Of a DNA stretch of 64,000 nucleotides, positions 12,453 through 25,147 are shown in pieces; position 1 is the stretch's first letter, and each line of letters starts with the position of its first letter. The notes under the pieces are model-generated. The model searched no databases and was not told where the DNA came from. It saw nothing but the letters and a program-made list of their open reading frames with translations. The translations under genes and the position numbers were made by a program. Source of the DNA: Chenopodium formosanum (taxonomy: Eukaryota; Streptophyta; Magnoliopsida; Caryophyllales; Amaranthaceae); contig CM044874.1 in the NCBI GenBank assembly GCA_024500155.1, positions 1,243,001 through 1,307,000 on the forward strand, given 5' to 3'.

Positions 12453-15400
12453 TCACGATGCTACCTTTTTACGCTTTTTGGCAGTCTTGGCAAGGGCATC
12501 ACAGGTCTCCCTTCTTCGTTTTGAATTGTTATTATTAATACTATTGACATTATTGTTATTGTTTTCATTGTTGTCGTTATTGTTGTTGCCACCCAAGCTG
12601 CCTTGAGATTGCAGTGCGTCTCTTACAAAGAATTTTAGCCTCCATAGTGTGGATTCACTCTGTACAACCGAAAGCAATGTCAAAGGACAAATAAAAATAA
12701 CATGATCTGACAATATACGGCAGACAATATATCCTGACTAAACTGGATAAGGAAAAGAATACCTGAGCATCAATATCAAGGTCCACCTCCTCAGCATTTG
12801 CTAAAAACCCAGGATTGCTCTGGGAAACAATCTCTAGAGCTCTACTGAGATCATCAGTGGATAGCCTTGTGAGGGCTGTGCCAAGCAGCCTTTTTTCTTC
12901 GGTTGACATTTTCCTGAAATTTAGTGAATCAAATTCAGTTTCAAACATGCAGGGAGCACATAGTCCGGTGTTCAGCAAAAAAAAAAAAAAGAAAAGCCAC
13001 AATCTGATTCGAGGTTGCTAGCAAGTACGGCAACTATAATCTGTACATAAGACAATCATCATTTACCTGCACTTTAGAACCAGCTGTTCCCTAAGATCAT
13101 CAAGGTGAATGTCTGCCTCGAAAAGCTGATAATTTAGTTCAAGGGAAATATATTATGGTCAAGTACGAATTTAGGTGTGATAATTCAATGAATAGCATTG
13201 CATAATGAATTAAAGCATATGCATAAACATTGCCTGAAGGGGGAAATTGTCATGATATAAAAGCCAGTTACCCTGATAAACTTTCTATGAAAAACGAATT
13301 TGTAAATCTCTGCTTGACAATAAACCAAACACCCGTTAGTCTACTCCACAAAAGAAGAGCACGAGAGTAATGCAGAGTACTATTATTATTATTAGACACT
13401 GAAAGTAAATATGGAGCTTTAAAAATAGGTAGTCGTGTAACCATCAAAAAAGTGGTTGTGGAATTTATTTAGCAGCATCAAATTTATCAAATTTGGAGTA
13501 TTTTACTTGTGATTTCAGAAGTATTTTGTTTTTTTTAAAAAAAAGACTACCTCAGTGAGCTCAATATCTCATAAATCATGTCTGACAGGAACGTTAATTA
13601 CATGACTGCCAAAGATTAAAGTTTCAATGAAACAAAGCCCAATAACTCCAAAATAAACAAACCTCATTGCTGACATCCCTTGCCATTTTGGCATAAGTAG
13701 CCTCTCGAGCTAGCTGCAGACTAAGCTGTACATGAGCTTCCTCTTCTTCTCGCCTTTTTTCCTGCAACAGTAGCCTGCCTTTTTCAGAACCATGTGAAAA
13801 AAAGGATAAAATATGGCAAATCACATATAACAAAGAGCTAAGTAGCTAACTTCTATTCACACAAAAACAGTGGCCTTTTTCACTGGAATCTCACCTCTTC
13901 TGCAACTTTAGGCAAAAATTGTAGCCACTTTTCTTCAAACTTTGCCAGCAAGGTTTTTGCCATGACATGGTATTCATTCTTTTCACCATTATATTTCATT
14001 GCATTCTTGAAAACCAACCTCACATCTGCACATATCTCCCGTACATGTTTATAGCCACTACCGTCCTTAGCTTCCATTTGTTTCTTTATCGTACTGAAAT
14101 CCATAGGTTTTTCAATAATCTGGTATAAGGAAAAAATGTTAAGTAATAACTCATAAGGCACACAAAATGACCAGCAAAAGCAGATAAAGCTTGAAACAAA
14201 TCTAACAATAATATTCCTACAACTTCTAACAAATTATTGGTGAACAATATCAAACATTGACCACAAAAGATCAAAACAAAAGGTGATAGGATGGAGCAGA
14301 GTAGTGTTCACAAAACTCTTTTTTTTTTTTTTTTTTTTTTTTTAAACAGTGCTAACAGAACAAAACGAAACTAAACCAGTGAAAAAAAAATGAAATAAGG
14401 ACTTTATGTTACCTCATAGTAATCATCCAAACCAAGGCCTTTAACATCAACAGGCTCCATAAAAGGCCATGCACACGGGTGTTTAGTGATCTAAAAAGCA
14501 AAGGAATAAAGGGTAATATCAGGACAATTTAAATAACAACCCATAAATTTGCGGCAATTGATCAAGACCGTAAAAACAAGGAAAACAACTGTACAAATGT
14601 ACAATTGTACAAAGCCATAGGCAGCTTTTGAGGATGTCCACAGATTAAAAGCACAGCAAACATTCAGAACTTTTCCTGAATCAGCATAAAATCAAGTAAA
14701 GATGTTTTAGGAGAGGCCTTATTCTTCTTTTATAACTCTAATCCTACAGCAGCCTACACCTTCTTAGCCACCTCAAAGGCATCAGCTTAATTAATTTTTC
14801 GATAAGATCATTTCAAAGGTTTAATCTGATAGTGAGGTTGAAAAATGTTTGGCTGGGTCAAAGTAAAACTTCCCAGTTATCCAGCACTACAAGTTTAATC
14901 CATGTAACTGAGGACAAGTTGTCCACAAAACAGCCAAAAATAAAAAAAATAAATAAGTATATCAAGCCAATTCTATCATATTTTGTCTTTTAACTAACAT
15001 TGCTGCATTAATTTCAGGAAAAAAAAAAAAAAAGAGCACCTTAGCCGTTATCCTATGCTCCTATTCTGCTGAAAAATGTACCTAAAGCAGTTCCCTTGAG
15101 CATTCACCCATCCCGTTCAATGAAGACATCGAAACCCACAATGTGGACTTTTAGTAGTTTAATCTAGATTGCGGATCTTAGTCCATGAGTATAGACACCG
15201 GAACTAAAGTGAAATGAGTTAAATTAGATATGCACACAGCACACCCCTCCATTAATTGAAAATTTCCCTCCACTTGTTGGTCATTACGCTCTTAATTACA
15301 AATTTTATAGCTATAGTAATCCCCCCACCCCCTCCCCAAAGGACAAAGAGGCTAGAATTGAGGGTGTTGATTTACGGGTTGAACCATTGAGCTGCCGTGC

Positions 15401-17666
15401 ACTTTTACATCCCTCAGGCCTTAGCTAAACATATCTGTTAGAGTCTGCTAATTCCAAGTCATCATGCTCCAAAATTCTCACAAGACTAAATATAATCAAT
15501 TAGTTCTGACTTCAATCAACCACGGGAAGCAAAATCACAAAAGCTCTCCTGTTATTGATCTAATCTATCCCAATGAGCAGTCTATCGAACCGTTGCAATT
15601 GATGTTCGGTGCCGACGACAAGGAAGAGATTTGCAGAAAGTAGGTTTTTATGATCTGATAAACTTATTTAACTCAAGTTGAATAGCTCACACAAAAATCT
15701 TGCATTTCATCTATTGAGCAGTCTCAAATACCCTTTTGTCTCATTTATAATCGATTTGAAATCAGAATTCTGATCTAAATCCTAGTGTTACGATATGAAC
15801 AATCTAAAAGGTATTCTGATCTAAAACCCGTGACCTTTATGTCACGCTGGCTCCGATACCATGTTAGAGTTAATGAAACAGAAAGCTTAAACTGATGGTT
15901 GAGGCCCAGGAATATGTTTTATACTCTATCAACTTCTAATTTCCTTTAAAAGAAAAGAGAAGAGAAGAAAATGACCTCATGTAATATTTTGCCAAAATGA
16001 CATATCAGCTCCTGCATTCTCTTTGTGGCATCTGTTTCCTTGCTTGTTGCATCCTGCTGCTGCTTTTTAGTGAGAGCAACATGTCTCTCTTTATCCTTGT
16101 CTTTGTCTCTGGAAGCCAAGCCACCTTTCGAGCTGTTTGCTTGCTTTTTACTGCTGTTAAAGTAGAATTGCTCAATCTCATGAACTTTTTGCTCTATCTG
16201 CATATATGTATATATTAAATGTTATTCTATCTCATACAAACAATAAAAACAAAAAGATAAGTAAAAACAACACTCTTAGACTGGTCTAGATGACAGTCAA
16301 CATCAGTAATACAGTTCTAGTGCGAAAATGACTTTCAACAAAGAAAGCATGCTCAAGTAAAATTTTTATGAGATAGATATATAACAGATAGAATCTTAAT
16401 GAAACAATCTATAACTGCATGTTACCTCACTAGTTATCTATGTTACATTCAAAAGCCAAAACAAACCGTTTCCTGGTTTCACAGTTTATATCAGGAGTTC
16501 AGCATAGGACACATACTGCAAATTCAATTGATGTAAACAAAATCCTTACAACAAAAAAAAAAAAAAAATAAATAAATAAAATGGATATTGATGCCACTAA
16601 AAATTAAAATGCAAGATGAAGCATCATAATTTTGACTATTTTAGGAGGGCACCTGACCCATATATCAGTAATTTCAGTATCAATTATTTACAACCATTTT
16701 TTAGGACTGTAGCATTGTAGCAAGTATGAGGCACATCAATTTGTGCCAATCAATACACTTACAATCATGAACATATAGTTAGACATTTCAACAAAGATGG
16801 AGTATAAATCATGCAGCCATTCTTTTATTGAGACGATACCAACTTTAGACTTCAGATACAACTGTAGTCAAGCCACATATCAATCAACTAGAGGTTGGAA
16901 TAGGTGTCATACAGAATTATTCAGTGCCTCCATTACATGATTTCATATTAAATCTGTGATTTGTTTAAGCACCATACCATTTCATCAGTTCATTGTCAAT
17001 CACAAAACTCTCACTAGAAGCTGGAATGCTGAATAGGTGGTTCGATGTGTGCAACCTATATCATGGAACCACAAAAAGGCCTTCTAGCTTTACCTCGTGG
17101 CTTGTAAGGTATAAGAGAACAACTTAAACGAAAGTGTATACGAAGCCAAGTATGATTTTACATAAATAATCCCATATGGATAATGAGGTGAGGGCATAAG
17201 CGCAACTTCATAGGACACATATGTATATATCTTCATTAATATTCATTATCACTACAAAATCATATGGCGTGCTGGTGCAAATGCAATGTAACAGGTATTC
17301 ACATGGGACATTGTGCGTCAAATTACACATGAATATATTCCTGCTTAATAGATTTACCTTATACCAAACCAATACTTAAAGTGAAATGAAACTACATTGA
17401 GCATGCTTTTAATGCTAACAATTCTTAATTTACTTTAAGAGACCAAAGCAATCATTATCGAATATCATATGAGCTTGCATAGTTGCATAATTGAAGGGAT
17501 TTAGACCTCTAAACTAGCAATCACCAAACAAATATAACCATTAGAATGAGCAATAATTAGGCAAGTAATCACCTAACTCCAAATTCAGAAGCAAACTCAC
17601 CCTATTGACATGTGACAACACTACGTCGACACGATTTTTGTAATCTTCCATCCCACAATCGCCCAT
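12453..17666 (-). CDS. GTE1/IMB1-like BET bromodomain transcription factor, eight exons
   Basis: A complete gene can be assembled from the sequence. Exons on the minus strand are 17666-17601, 16197-15976, 14490-14413, 14119-13895, 13761-13663, 13125-13067, 12913-12763 and 12659-12453. All have GT-AG introns and consistent phase, giving 1107 nt or 368 residues, close to Arabidopsis GTE1/IMB1 and GTE6. An acidic coiled N-terminus (IEQKVHEIEQFYFNSSKK) is followed by a bromodomain (about 85-195; HPCAWPFMEPV, KPMDFSTIKKQM, and NAMKYN with the acetyl-lysine-binding Asn). An NET domain follows (about 230-315; MSTEEKRLLGTAL, LWRLKFFVRDAL), then an Asn-rich tract and a basic tail KKRKKVAS that may be a nuclear signal. 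BET proteins read acetylated histones and regulate transcription. Exon 1 and intron 1 are also present as broken copies near 36.4 and 40.6 kb. Confidence 0.93.
14491..15975 (-). other. Intron 2 of the GTE gene, with possible Copia LTR relic
   Basis: A 1.5-kb intron. On the minus strand, 15848-15862 reads TGGTATCGGAGCC, one base from the initiator-tRNA-Met primer binding site of Copia elements. It directly follows an LTR-like end ...CTCTAACA at 15863-15870. This suggests a Copia LTR/PBS relic at about 15845-15940. No other gene lies in the intron. Confidence 0.45.
16198..17600 (-). other. Intron 1 of the GTE gene
   Basis: A 1.4-kb AT-rich intron with no nested gene. Its sequence from about 16302 recurs, with moderate divergence, at 35271-36510 and partly at 40441-40735, next to OMT copies. 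Confidence 0.8.
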
Positions 17667-18469
17667 TTCCTGAATTGTCAATTTAATTCTTACCCTCCAT
17701 CTGACATAGCAATTGCAAACTGTTTAGCATAGGACTGATATATCCTCAACAACGAGAAGCATACATAAACGATTCAAAAAATCTAATTTGAACAAAAACC
17801 CTAAACAAATTCAAATGCTTTCCAAACATTTTGCAGATGATTTTACTAGCATAATCAAAATTTCAAAAATCAAACACAATTGCACTAATTGATTCATAAT
17901 TTAAGCCTAAAACAAACATAAGCACAAATATATATATCTAAATTATGCGAAAAACAATCACGAAAAAGCCAAATTCAACAAAATTTAGAGAGAATCAAAA
18001 TGCATAAACAAATATATAAGAATAATTAAATATTCAATCAAATAACAGTAATAATGCTTGATTACATACCAAATTTCAATTACTATATAATCAGAATAAT
18101 TAAATTTGATTAATTAGCTTCAAATTGAAGAAAGCAGAGACAGAGCAAGAAGAGTGAGACTTGAGAGAGTGTTCGGCGAGAGCTCGGAAGTTATTTTTTT
18201 TCCCTCTATTCCATGGAAATATGGGATGGTGTTAAAGTATAATCTTCATGTAAAAATGGGCACGGGTCATATGTTGGGTAGGCCCACATGTCGTGTTAGT
18301 GTCTCATGCTCAATTGAATTGTGGCTAAAGAATAATTTATAATTTTTTTGGTAAAAAAAAAAAAAAAAAAAAAAAAAAGGAAGAGAGAGAGAGAGAAAGA
18401 AAAGTGGGTCGATCCATCGCGCTGCTGACAAGTTTGTGCCATTATATGTGGTTGACCACACCGTGTAAT

Positions 18470-18635
18470 AGGGGTTAATTGAGTTACTCGGTCAAGGGTT
18501 ACTCGATCAGGGGTTACATGAGGGGTTCGGTTAGGGGTTACTTAGTCATGGGGAACTTGAGAGGTTTGGTCAAGAGTTATTCGAGTTACTCGGGAGGGGT
18601 TACTCAAGGATTTACTCACTCAGGGGTTACTTATG
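18470..18635. repeat. Degenerate minisatellite of ggggttactcggtca-like units
   Basis: Irregular repetition of 'ggggttact' and 'ttactcg' every ~12-25 bases over about 165 bp. No function is evident. Confidence 0.7.
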
Positions 18636-18649
18636 CTCAAAATTTGCTG

Positions 18650-19290
18650 CTTTTTAAAACCGGGAGGTGCCAATGGAGCCTCATCATTAACAGCATTCTG
18701 ATTCTCGCCTATGTTGAGATATTGTTGTGTAATCGTCACTTGCAATTTTCTACATTCTTCTCAAGTTAAGCCTCTGCATTTGGACTAAGTGAGAAAAATA
18801 GCTTCCGGCGCTGCACCTAGAGGGCCTTTGCGAACCGCTCTAGGATCATTATACCCTGGTAGTCTTGCATTGTTGTGGCCCTTGAGCTTGGACAACCACC
18901 CCTTCTCTTTCTCCCTCTCAAAAGCAGAGAATCGGGCAAAATTTTTTTTTTTTTTGGTGAAGCACCAAACCACGGGTCATATTCATATTCTACCCTTTTC
19001 TCCAAGAGTTTCTTTTTCTACAAATTAAATTGACATTCAATGTATTGTTCGTGTGGTCCATTCGCTCACAATAGGGCAATAGTAACAAAAATTAGCAAGA
19101 CATCCATATTGAATACTACACCATTTTGAGGGTTGTGAACAGATGCAATTTTGATACCCTTACGTAGAGGTTTGTTAATGGCTTAATGCCAATCAGAATT
19201 TTCACCCTCAAATATTTGTCCCAACCAAGAGGATTCAAGTCATCATACTCTAGCAACCCTCCTAAGTGTTCTATAGACTTGGTTGGAACT
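18650..19290 (-). pseudogene. LINE ORF1 (gag-like) relic
   Basis: Read on the minus strand, 19280-19140 encodes LGGLLEYDDLNPLGWDKYLR, matching LGGFLEFDDDDPLGWDEFMR of the intact LINE ORF1 at 32323-33705. Further on, YEYDPWFGASPKKKK resembles the (Y/F)GPWLRASP motif of plant LINE ORF1 proteins, and coding-like sequence continues to about 18650. Several stops and frame changes show a dead fragment. It belongs to the same broad L1 group as the 25.4-33.8 kb LINE. Confidence 0.65.
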
Positions 19291-19309
19291 TATTAGATCT
19301 TATTTAACT

Positions 19310-19310
<1 letters not shown>

Positions 19311-19347
<37 letters not shown>

Positions 19348-19355
19348 TGACAAGG
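19311..19355 (-). mobile_element. Micro-retroinsertion scar, minus orientation
   Basis: A 45-bp segment, almost pure T followed by gtgacaagg, lies between perfect 16-bp repeats agatcttatttaactt at 19295-19310 and 19356-19371. On the minus strand it is ccttgtcac plus ~35 A: a retroposed transcript reduced to nine bases and its tail. Confidence 0.8.
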
Positions 19356-19871
19356 AGATCTTATTTAACTTATAAGACCTTATTAAACTTATTAGATCTT
19401 ATTGTAACTTATCTGAACTAATTTGAATTTATTATTAGACTAAAAACTTATTTTTAATTATACGGTGGAGAGAACAAGCGTTAGGTGTCAGTTAACAAGT
19501 TAGTAGTACTTTTGTACAATTTATTTTAAAATGGTTGCAATTGACATAATCAAAACTTTGAAAGACTGCAATTAGCAAAAATTTCTTTTCTTGAAATAGT
19601 ATTTCAATATAATTTTTGCAATATTCAATTACACTATTTTGATGAGTGTTTGACCAAATTTTATTCTTAATACAATTACATGAGATCAAATGTAGTTGTG
19701 TAGTCATGTACCCCCATTTTTTTTTAATGCACCATTTTAATAGGCACAGTTGTTGAGATGTATCTTTTGATTATTAATAGGAAAATTTATCAAAAAAAAC
19801 CTTTTAAAATAACTTTTTTGTCTTGAAAAACCTTTTAAAAAATTTCTTGGCAAAATAAAACCTATTTGTCA

Positions 19872-19907
<36 letters not shown>

Positions 19908-19938
19908 TTGTTGTTGTTGTTGAAAACAACCAAACCTT

Positions 19939-20650
19939 GTTTTGCGGCGTTGACCCACCCATGTGCATGTCATGTGCTCTTTTTTATTTACTATTCTCAT
20001 CCCCTTTCTTCTATTTTTCCTCTAATTCCCTTCTTAACCCCTCTAATTTAAACCCTTCTCTTTCTCCTCTCTCTTTATACTTGGCCATGGTCAAAGTTCA
20101 TTTAATGTGAAGAAGGTAGTTGCTTTGTTGCAATAGAAGGCTTTCCCAATTACCTTTGATCAAGGTAATTGCTTTAGTTCTTTCAAAAAAAAAAAAGGTA
20201 ATTGCTTTAGTTATGCTTAATTTATCACTTTTTTATGTTTGCGGAAGTTTTCAACAAATTAGGGTTTGTTGTCCCCTTTTTAATATTTACACTAATTTCA
20301 TAGGCAACTATGGTTTGGGACAATAATTACATTACAATGACTTATATGAATGTGCATTGCCTTACCTTACCTGGACTTTAATTAGACATATCAATATCTT
20401 AATTTAACAAGTACAATAAAATGAAATTGAGTTCAAGCAATTATCAACAACATTCTCTTAACAAATACACCAAAAGGAACTAACCTTAACAGTTGTTTTA
20501 AAGCATGCAACACATAATTTCTGGCCAAGTTCAAATAGAGAGAAAGGTTTAAATTCGAGAGGTTAAGGAGGGATTTGAAAAAGGAGGAGAAAATAGTAAA
20601 ATAAAAAAAATGGACACATGACATGCACATGATGGGTCAACACCGAAAAA
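19939..20650. repeat. Large inverted repeat, ~130-150 bp arms
   Basis: The left arm (19939-20090) and the reverse complement of the right arm (20519-20650) share long stretches, including gttgaccca, catgtgcatgtcatgtg, aatttaaacc and acttggcca. They are separated by ~430 bp. Long terminal inverted repeats around a short core suggest a non-autonomous Mutator-like element, but no target-site duplication was found, so it could also be an inverted duplication. Confidence 0.6.
20180..20196 (+). mobile_element. Micro-retroinsertion scar (ctttc plus A12)
   Basis: Seventeen bases, ctttc followed by twelve A, lie between perfect 16-bp repeats ggtaattgctttagtt at 20164-20179 and 20197-20212. The insertion sits in the core of the large inverted repeat and is therefore younger than it. 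Confidence 0.8.
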
Positions 20651-20699
20651 TGACGAGTTAATGTGGGAAACGTGCAATTTCATTTTTGCTTACTTCTCT

Positions 20700-21104
20700 T
20701 GCTGTAGGGATCTTGATGTTTGCTCGAACAAGGTCTGCATCCAATTTAAGAATTACAAGCAATGTTACAAAGCATTAAAAAAAATTGTGCTCCCATTCTA
20801 TGAAGAACGTGAGTATTTCTTTTACAAAAGGGAATTTTTCTCTAAGTCTGTAACATAATGCATGGAAGTATGTGTAGACTTCTATAAATATTATTGATGT
20901 TTATATATGATTGTCATTAAACGTGTTGACTTTGATATGATGAACAGATTGGAGATCGATGGAAGTGTGATTGATTATGAATTGATTTTGAAAGACAAGG
21001 TTTTGGTATCGAATGCCTTTTATGAAGTGCTCGCCTACAAAAACAATTACTACAACCAATTAGATACAATTCAAGCTCTCAACAACCGAGTAGCAAATGC
21101 TTGA
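20700..21104 (+). other. Possible two-exon gene fragment, unrecognised
   Basis: An acceptor-like ttgctgtag precedes coding-like sequence (KQCYKALKKIVLPFYEE) ending at a good donor gtgagt near 20808. After ~140 bp, an acceptor-like gatgaacag at about 20939-20947 precedes a second open stretch (DYELILKDKVLVSNAFYEVL) with a stop at 21104. The two pieces do not join in phase, so this may be a gene relic. I do not recognise the family. Confidence 0.25.
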
Positions 21105-21223
21105 GAAAGAATTCAGCACGATTAAAGGTATAATGGAGAAATCCAAAATCTAAAATTAATACCATTTTAGGTAATATTTTAAATGTTTATCCAACACCCC
21201 GGAGACGTTCTTTAGCAAGATCC

Positions 21224-21317
<94 letters not shown>
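21224..21317. repeat. (TTA)n microsatellite, 3' flank of the RLE-type element
   Basis: About 31 perfect TTA units, reading as TAA on the element's strand. They begin ~25 bp after the stop codon of the minus-strand RT gene. Confidence 0.97.
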
Positions 21318-24300
21318 CTCAAAAACAAAAGTCATACAACCTACAATAAATTAGTGGGAAGCCGAGATACAATCTGGGCCCCCACTCCTCTAGCTATTGC
21401 AAATCCTACCCTAGTGAAGATATGAGCTGCAGAACGAGCCCCAATGTCTTGCGTCGTCGAGAACCTTTGAATCCGCTTTAGTAACGCAACAGCCTCTTTC
21501 TCTAATTCCCCAAGCGAAGAAAAGGAGAAGGGAATGAAACCATATCCAATCGCCTGACATCGAGCTTCATACTTAACCCGCTTCCGATGAGCTGCATCAG
21601 CCACAACCCGCCCAGGAATGAAGTCAGATAGCCCTGTCTGTGTCAAAGGAGAAGACCTTGTGAAGTCGACACATACATCTCGACCACGATCCCATGAATA
21701 AAGTAACACATCAGCAGGTCTGAGGGCCCCGTCATTCCCTCCAGACAATCCTATGTCAACTTCCTTTCTTGCTGAAATCCCAGATCTGTAGCAAATGTCA
21801 ACAAATGTATCTCGAACAACATTGTGCCGATGTTTAATACCAACAATGCCCGCACACGACACCGCATGGTCACCGAATACATCCCCAGTAAAAACCCGAG
21901 AGCAAGCAGAGCACGGTGTCGAGACAAAGAACAATGGAACACCCATCCGATAACATAGCACACATCGGTATGTCTTAGCGTTCATCGTCAGACCCAATCC
22001 AGAAATAGGGACTGCCCGAAGCCAAGCAGAGGTGTGATCACCCTGCTGCGACTTCCACAATGCCGACTGTCGAGGAGACAAAGAAAAGGTGGATTCTGCC
22101 GAAGCGGTAACCTTTGTGAAATATATATCTGCCAATTTCTTCATGAGTTTAGGGGCAGCGACCTCATAAGGATTACCTAAAATGTCAGACTCAACCGTTC
22201 GAGTAAACAAACTCAACGCATCCTCAAAAGCTTGACCAAGACCCACAATACCAGTACGACGCAGAAGCTGCGTCTGCAACCCAGCAGACTGCAACCGGGA
22301 AGCAAGAAAAGCATAGTGACGAACATCACCTGCGGAGTAAACACCAAGCCCTCCAAACGCAAAAGGTAAGGTGGCAAGCCGCCACTGCCAATCACCAAAC
22401 CCGGGCCCCGAAGCAGTAACAATACGCTCCAAGGAAGATCGAAGAGCCTCGTCGAATACGCGCTGAGCCGCCTCAAATGCACCTGGAGGACAAGTACGCA
22501 AGGTAAAGTAGAGTTTAGAAACTCCAGTACATGCCCTAAGTAATAACAGCTCACACTGAGGATCATCCAGCATAGCAACCTTGTCCATAAGCGCAATGGT
22601 CTTGGTCACCCTCTGCATCACAAGCTCGCCACTAAACCCAGAATCAGAACTAACAGGACCACCAAGCAGCTTAACACCATGCAATGGTCGAGCAACAGAA
22701 GGGGGAAAAACACCCACAAGCCTGCTACGAGGGTCTTCTGTAGGCCAGAAAACTTCAGTTTTTTCCACATTGAGATGCAACCCAAAACGAGGTCCTTCCT
22801 CCATAATCAACTGTAGAACCTTCCCTACCACCAAAGTGTCTCCAATAATAGTGCCGTCATCCAAATACCATGCCTGAAGACATACATCAAAAACATCTTT
22901 GATTTTACACACAAGAGGCTGTAAAACCAAAGAAAAAAGGAGAGGACCAAGAGGATCACCCTGCTGCACCCCCTGAGATGACCATAAGGTGTGGTCCCCA
23001 TAATACAATATGGCTGGATTAGAGTAGCAGAAATCAATCCACCGCGAAATACCCGGACAACGACGACGGACTTCACGTAACATGACCGCACGATCAACTA
23101 GATTGAAGGCATTTTTAAAATCCACCAACAACATAGAAAGACCAACATCAGAACCACGATCCTCAATCAACCGATTCACAGCATGAAGAATAGCCTCACC
23201 CCCTGAAGAAACCCCAACGCCAAATTGAAGTCCATCAAAGTAACTGCCCAAAGACTGGCCAACCATAACAGCACCGACCTTCGAAACCAAGCGTCGTCAA
23301 ACAGTACCCACAGCTATAGGACGTATACCACCACCGGGCTTGATAAGTGGTGTGAGAGGTGCACTAGCAATATACTCTCCTAATTCCATAGGACATCTGC
23401 CAGCAAGAAAGAGATTAACCACCTCGGAAATAGAGGCAACCAACTCATCTGAGACGGCCACAGCAGAACCACTCAAGCAATCCATAAGGTGCTGAGCACG
23501 TAAACCATCCCTACCACAAGAAGTACCACGCGGAAAACTCTTAATCCGATCTAAAACAACAGCAGAAGTAGCAACGAGATGAAGTTGATCAACCGGTATA
23601 TCAGCAGGCAAGGATGGAGCTGGAAAAGAAGGGTGTTTTGATTGTAAATCTGCAAGAGTGGCCTCATTATACGGAGCAACCCCCAAAGAAGAAAGAATCC
23701 GGACTGCGGCTGTGTAATGGCCATCACAAATCTTCCTACGACATTGCTTGATATTACGCTCATCCAAATCAAGATCCTCATCATCACCCACTGACAAAGT
23801 AGGAGAATCCTCTGCCAAAGTTTCCCTCACAAGCTGCTCAGAACCACCTGGTGAACTCCAAGAGCATATAGCCCGAGAAATACTCTCCTCCTGATGCCGG
23901 CGCTTTACGGAGGACCTAGACTCACGACTACTCCGAGGGCGAAAGGTTTTAAGGGTGCAAAGAGGTAACACCAATAACGAGACCCAACTAGAAATGTCAT
24001 CAGGCTTAGAGATCACCTTATCGAGAGCACCTTTAAGGACTCGAGAAAACCCCAAACGACATTTAGGAGGGATAGACTTCACAGTGCGAAACCCCTTTGA
24101 GAACAAACAATTAAGGAGAGCCACATCAAAACCACCAAACTGATCTCGCTCTAGACTATCCACATGTCCAATATGGGCCGGAGAAGAGGGAACTTGTGGC
24201 TTGGAGAAATTATAAAGCACAAAACGAACAATACCATCTCCTCCATCAGGGGGTGACACATCCTCACCCACCCTATGACGACACTTAGCACGAACCGTAT

Positions 24301-25147
24301 GAGTTTTGTAACAAACCCCACATAACCAAATCCCCATACGAGAAAAAGTAACTTCTGCCTCAGTATAAACGGCCAAACTAGAAGTAAGAGAATGCCGTGT
24401 GATATCCCGCGCACCAACACAACAATGACGATCATGAAGATGCTTGATTAAAGAACTTTTAGTAAGACCATTTCCATTTCCATCTTGACAGCCACTAAGA
24501 CCCACAAAAGGGCAATGAAACTGCACCATAGAAGTCCACAAAGCTACACACAACCAACCACAAAGTTGAAAGCAAGAACCCCAACAAAAACCCACAATCT
24601 GATCGCATAAAATGACCGAAACTACCAGAATCACCAAAGCAAAACCAATTCGAGCCAACAAAAACCAGAAACCAGACACGCTAGAACAAAAACCGACCAC
24701 AAAAAACCCATAAAGAATAGCACCCGAAACTGCTATAGAATAGCACCGAAACTGCTACTGAATTGCAATTGAAATGCACCCCGATACTGCTGCGGAATTG
24801 GACCCGAAACTGCTACTGATTGCACCCCAAAACTGCACCAAAACACGCCCTGAAACTGCCACAAAATACCGCCAATAACACCAGAAAAACGAACCCTGTC
24901 GCTGCTTGAATAGACGCCCAAAAAAAACACTTGAAAAACGCTAGAAATAGCCTGGAAATTCGCCCCTTAAACGCCTTAATTTCTGCCTGAAACCGCCTGA
25001 AAACAGAGCCACCACCGAGAATTTTCGCCGGACCTGTTAGGTAGATGAAACCACCGCCACAAGCTGCCTGAATTGCTGCCGGAAAACCGCCTGAAAATGA
25101 ACGTGGAACCCCCCTAATCGCCCTAACCTAACCTAGAGAATTTTTGA
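21318..25147 (-). mobile_element. Non-LTR retrotransposon with restriction-like endonuclease, inserted in a TAA repeat
   Basis: A ~3.8-kb element: a ~600-bp 5' leader (24530-25147), one long open frame and a 3' UTR of ~25 bp. Both ends abut TAA/TTA microsatellite (21224-21317 and 25148-25194). The domain order C2H2 finger, RT, CCHC-like motif, RPADV...D endonuclease-like motif is that of R2/R4-group elements rather than of the apurinic-endonuclease L1 LINEs elsewhere in the window. R4-clade Dong elements are known to sit in TAA repeats. The class assignment is by motif reading only. Confidence 0.7.
21341..24529 (-). pseudogene. RT/RLE polyprotein with one in-frame TGA
   Basis: The first Met is at 24529 (MVQFHCPFVG), immediately before a C2H2-like finger whose His pair is HLHDRH. 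The RT region starts with GRDGLRAQHL and LTPLIKPGGGIRPIAVGTV. A TGA at 23297-23299 stands where Trp is usual, and the same frame continues RRLVSKV to 21341. RT motif A (LLVDFKNAFN), B (QGVQQGDPLGPLLF) and C (YLDD) are present with all catalytic Asp. Downstream are CSAC...GDHAVSC (CCHC-like) and ARKEVDIGL with RPADVLLYSW and VCVDF, resembling a PD-(D/E)XK restriction-like endonuclease. About 1062 codons in all. Apart from the TGA no lesion is visible, so it decayed recently or the stop is read through. Confidence 0.8.

Noticed and set aside
15997..16218. Plus-strand 73-codon frame with hydrophobic residues
   Set aside because: Antisense of GTE exon 2, which has splice sites and family similarity.
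18785..19028. Overlapping short frames on both strands
   Set aside because: The minus-strand content fits a decayed LINE ORF1; no independent gene needed.
22213..22596. Hydrophobic minus-strand frame resembling a membrane protein
   Set aside because: Out-of-frame reading of the RT gene.
24530..24700. N-terminal hydrophobic extension of the RT/RLE frame starting at GTG
   Set aside because: No ATG in frame; the Met at 24529 directly precedes the zinc finger and is the better start.
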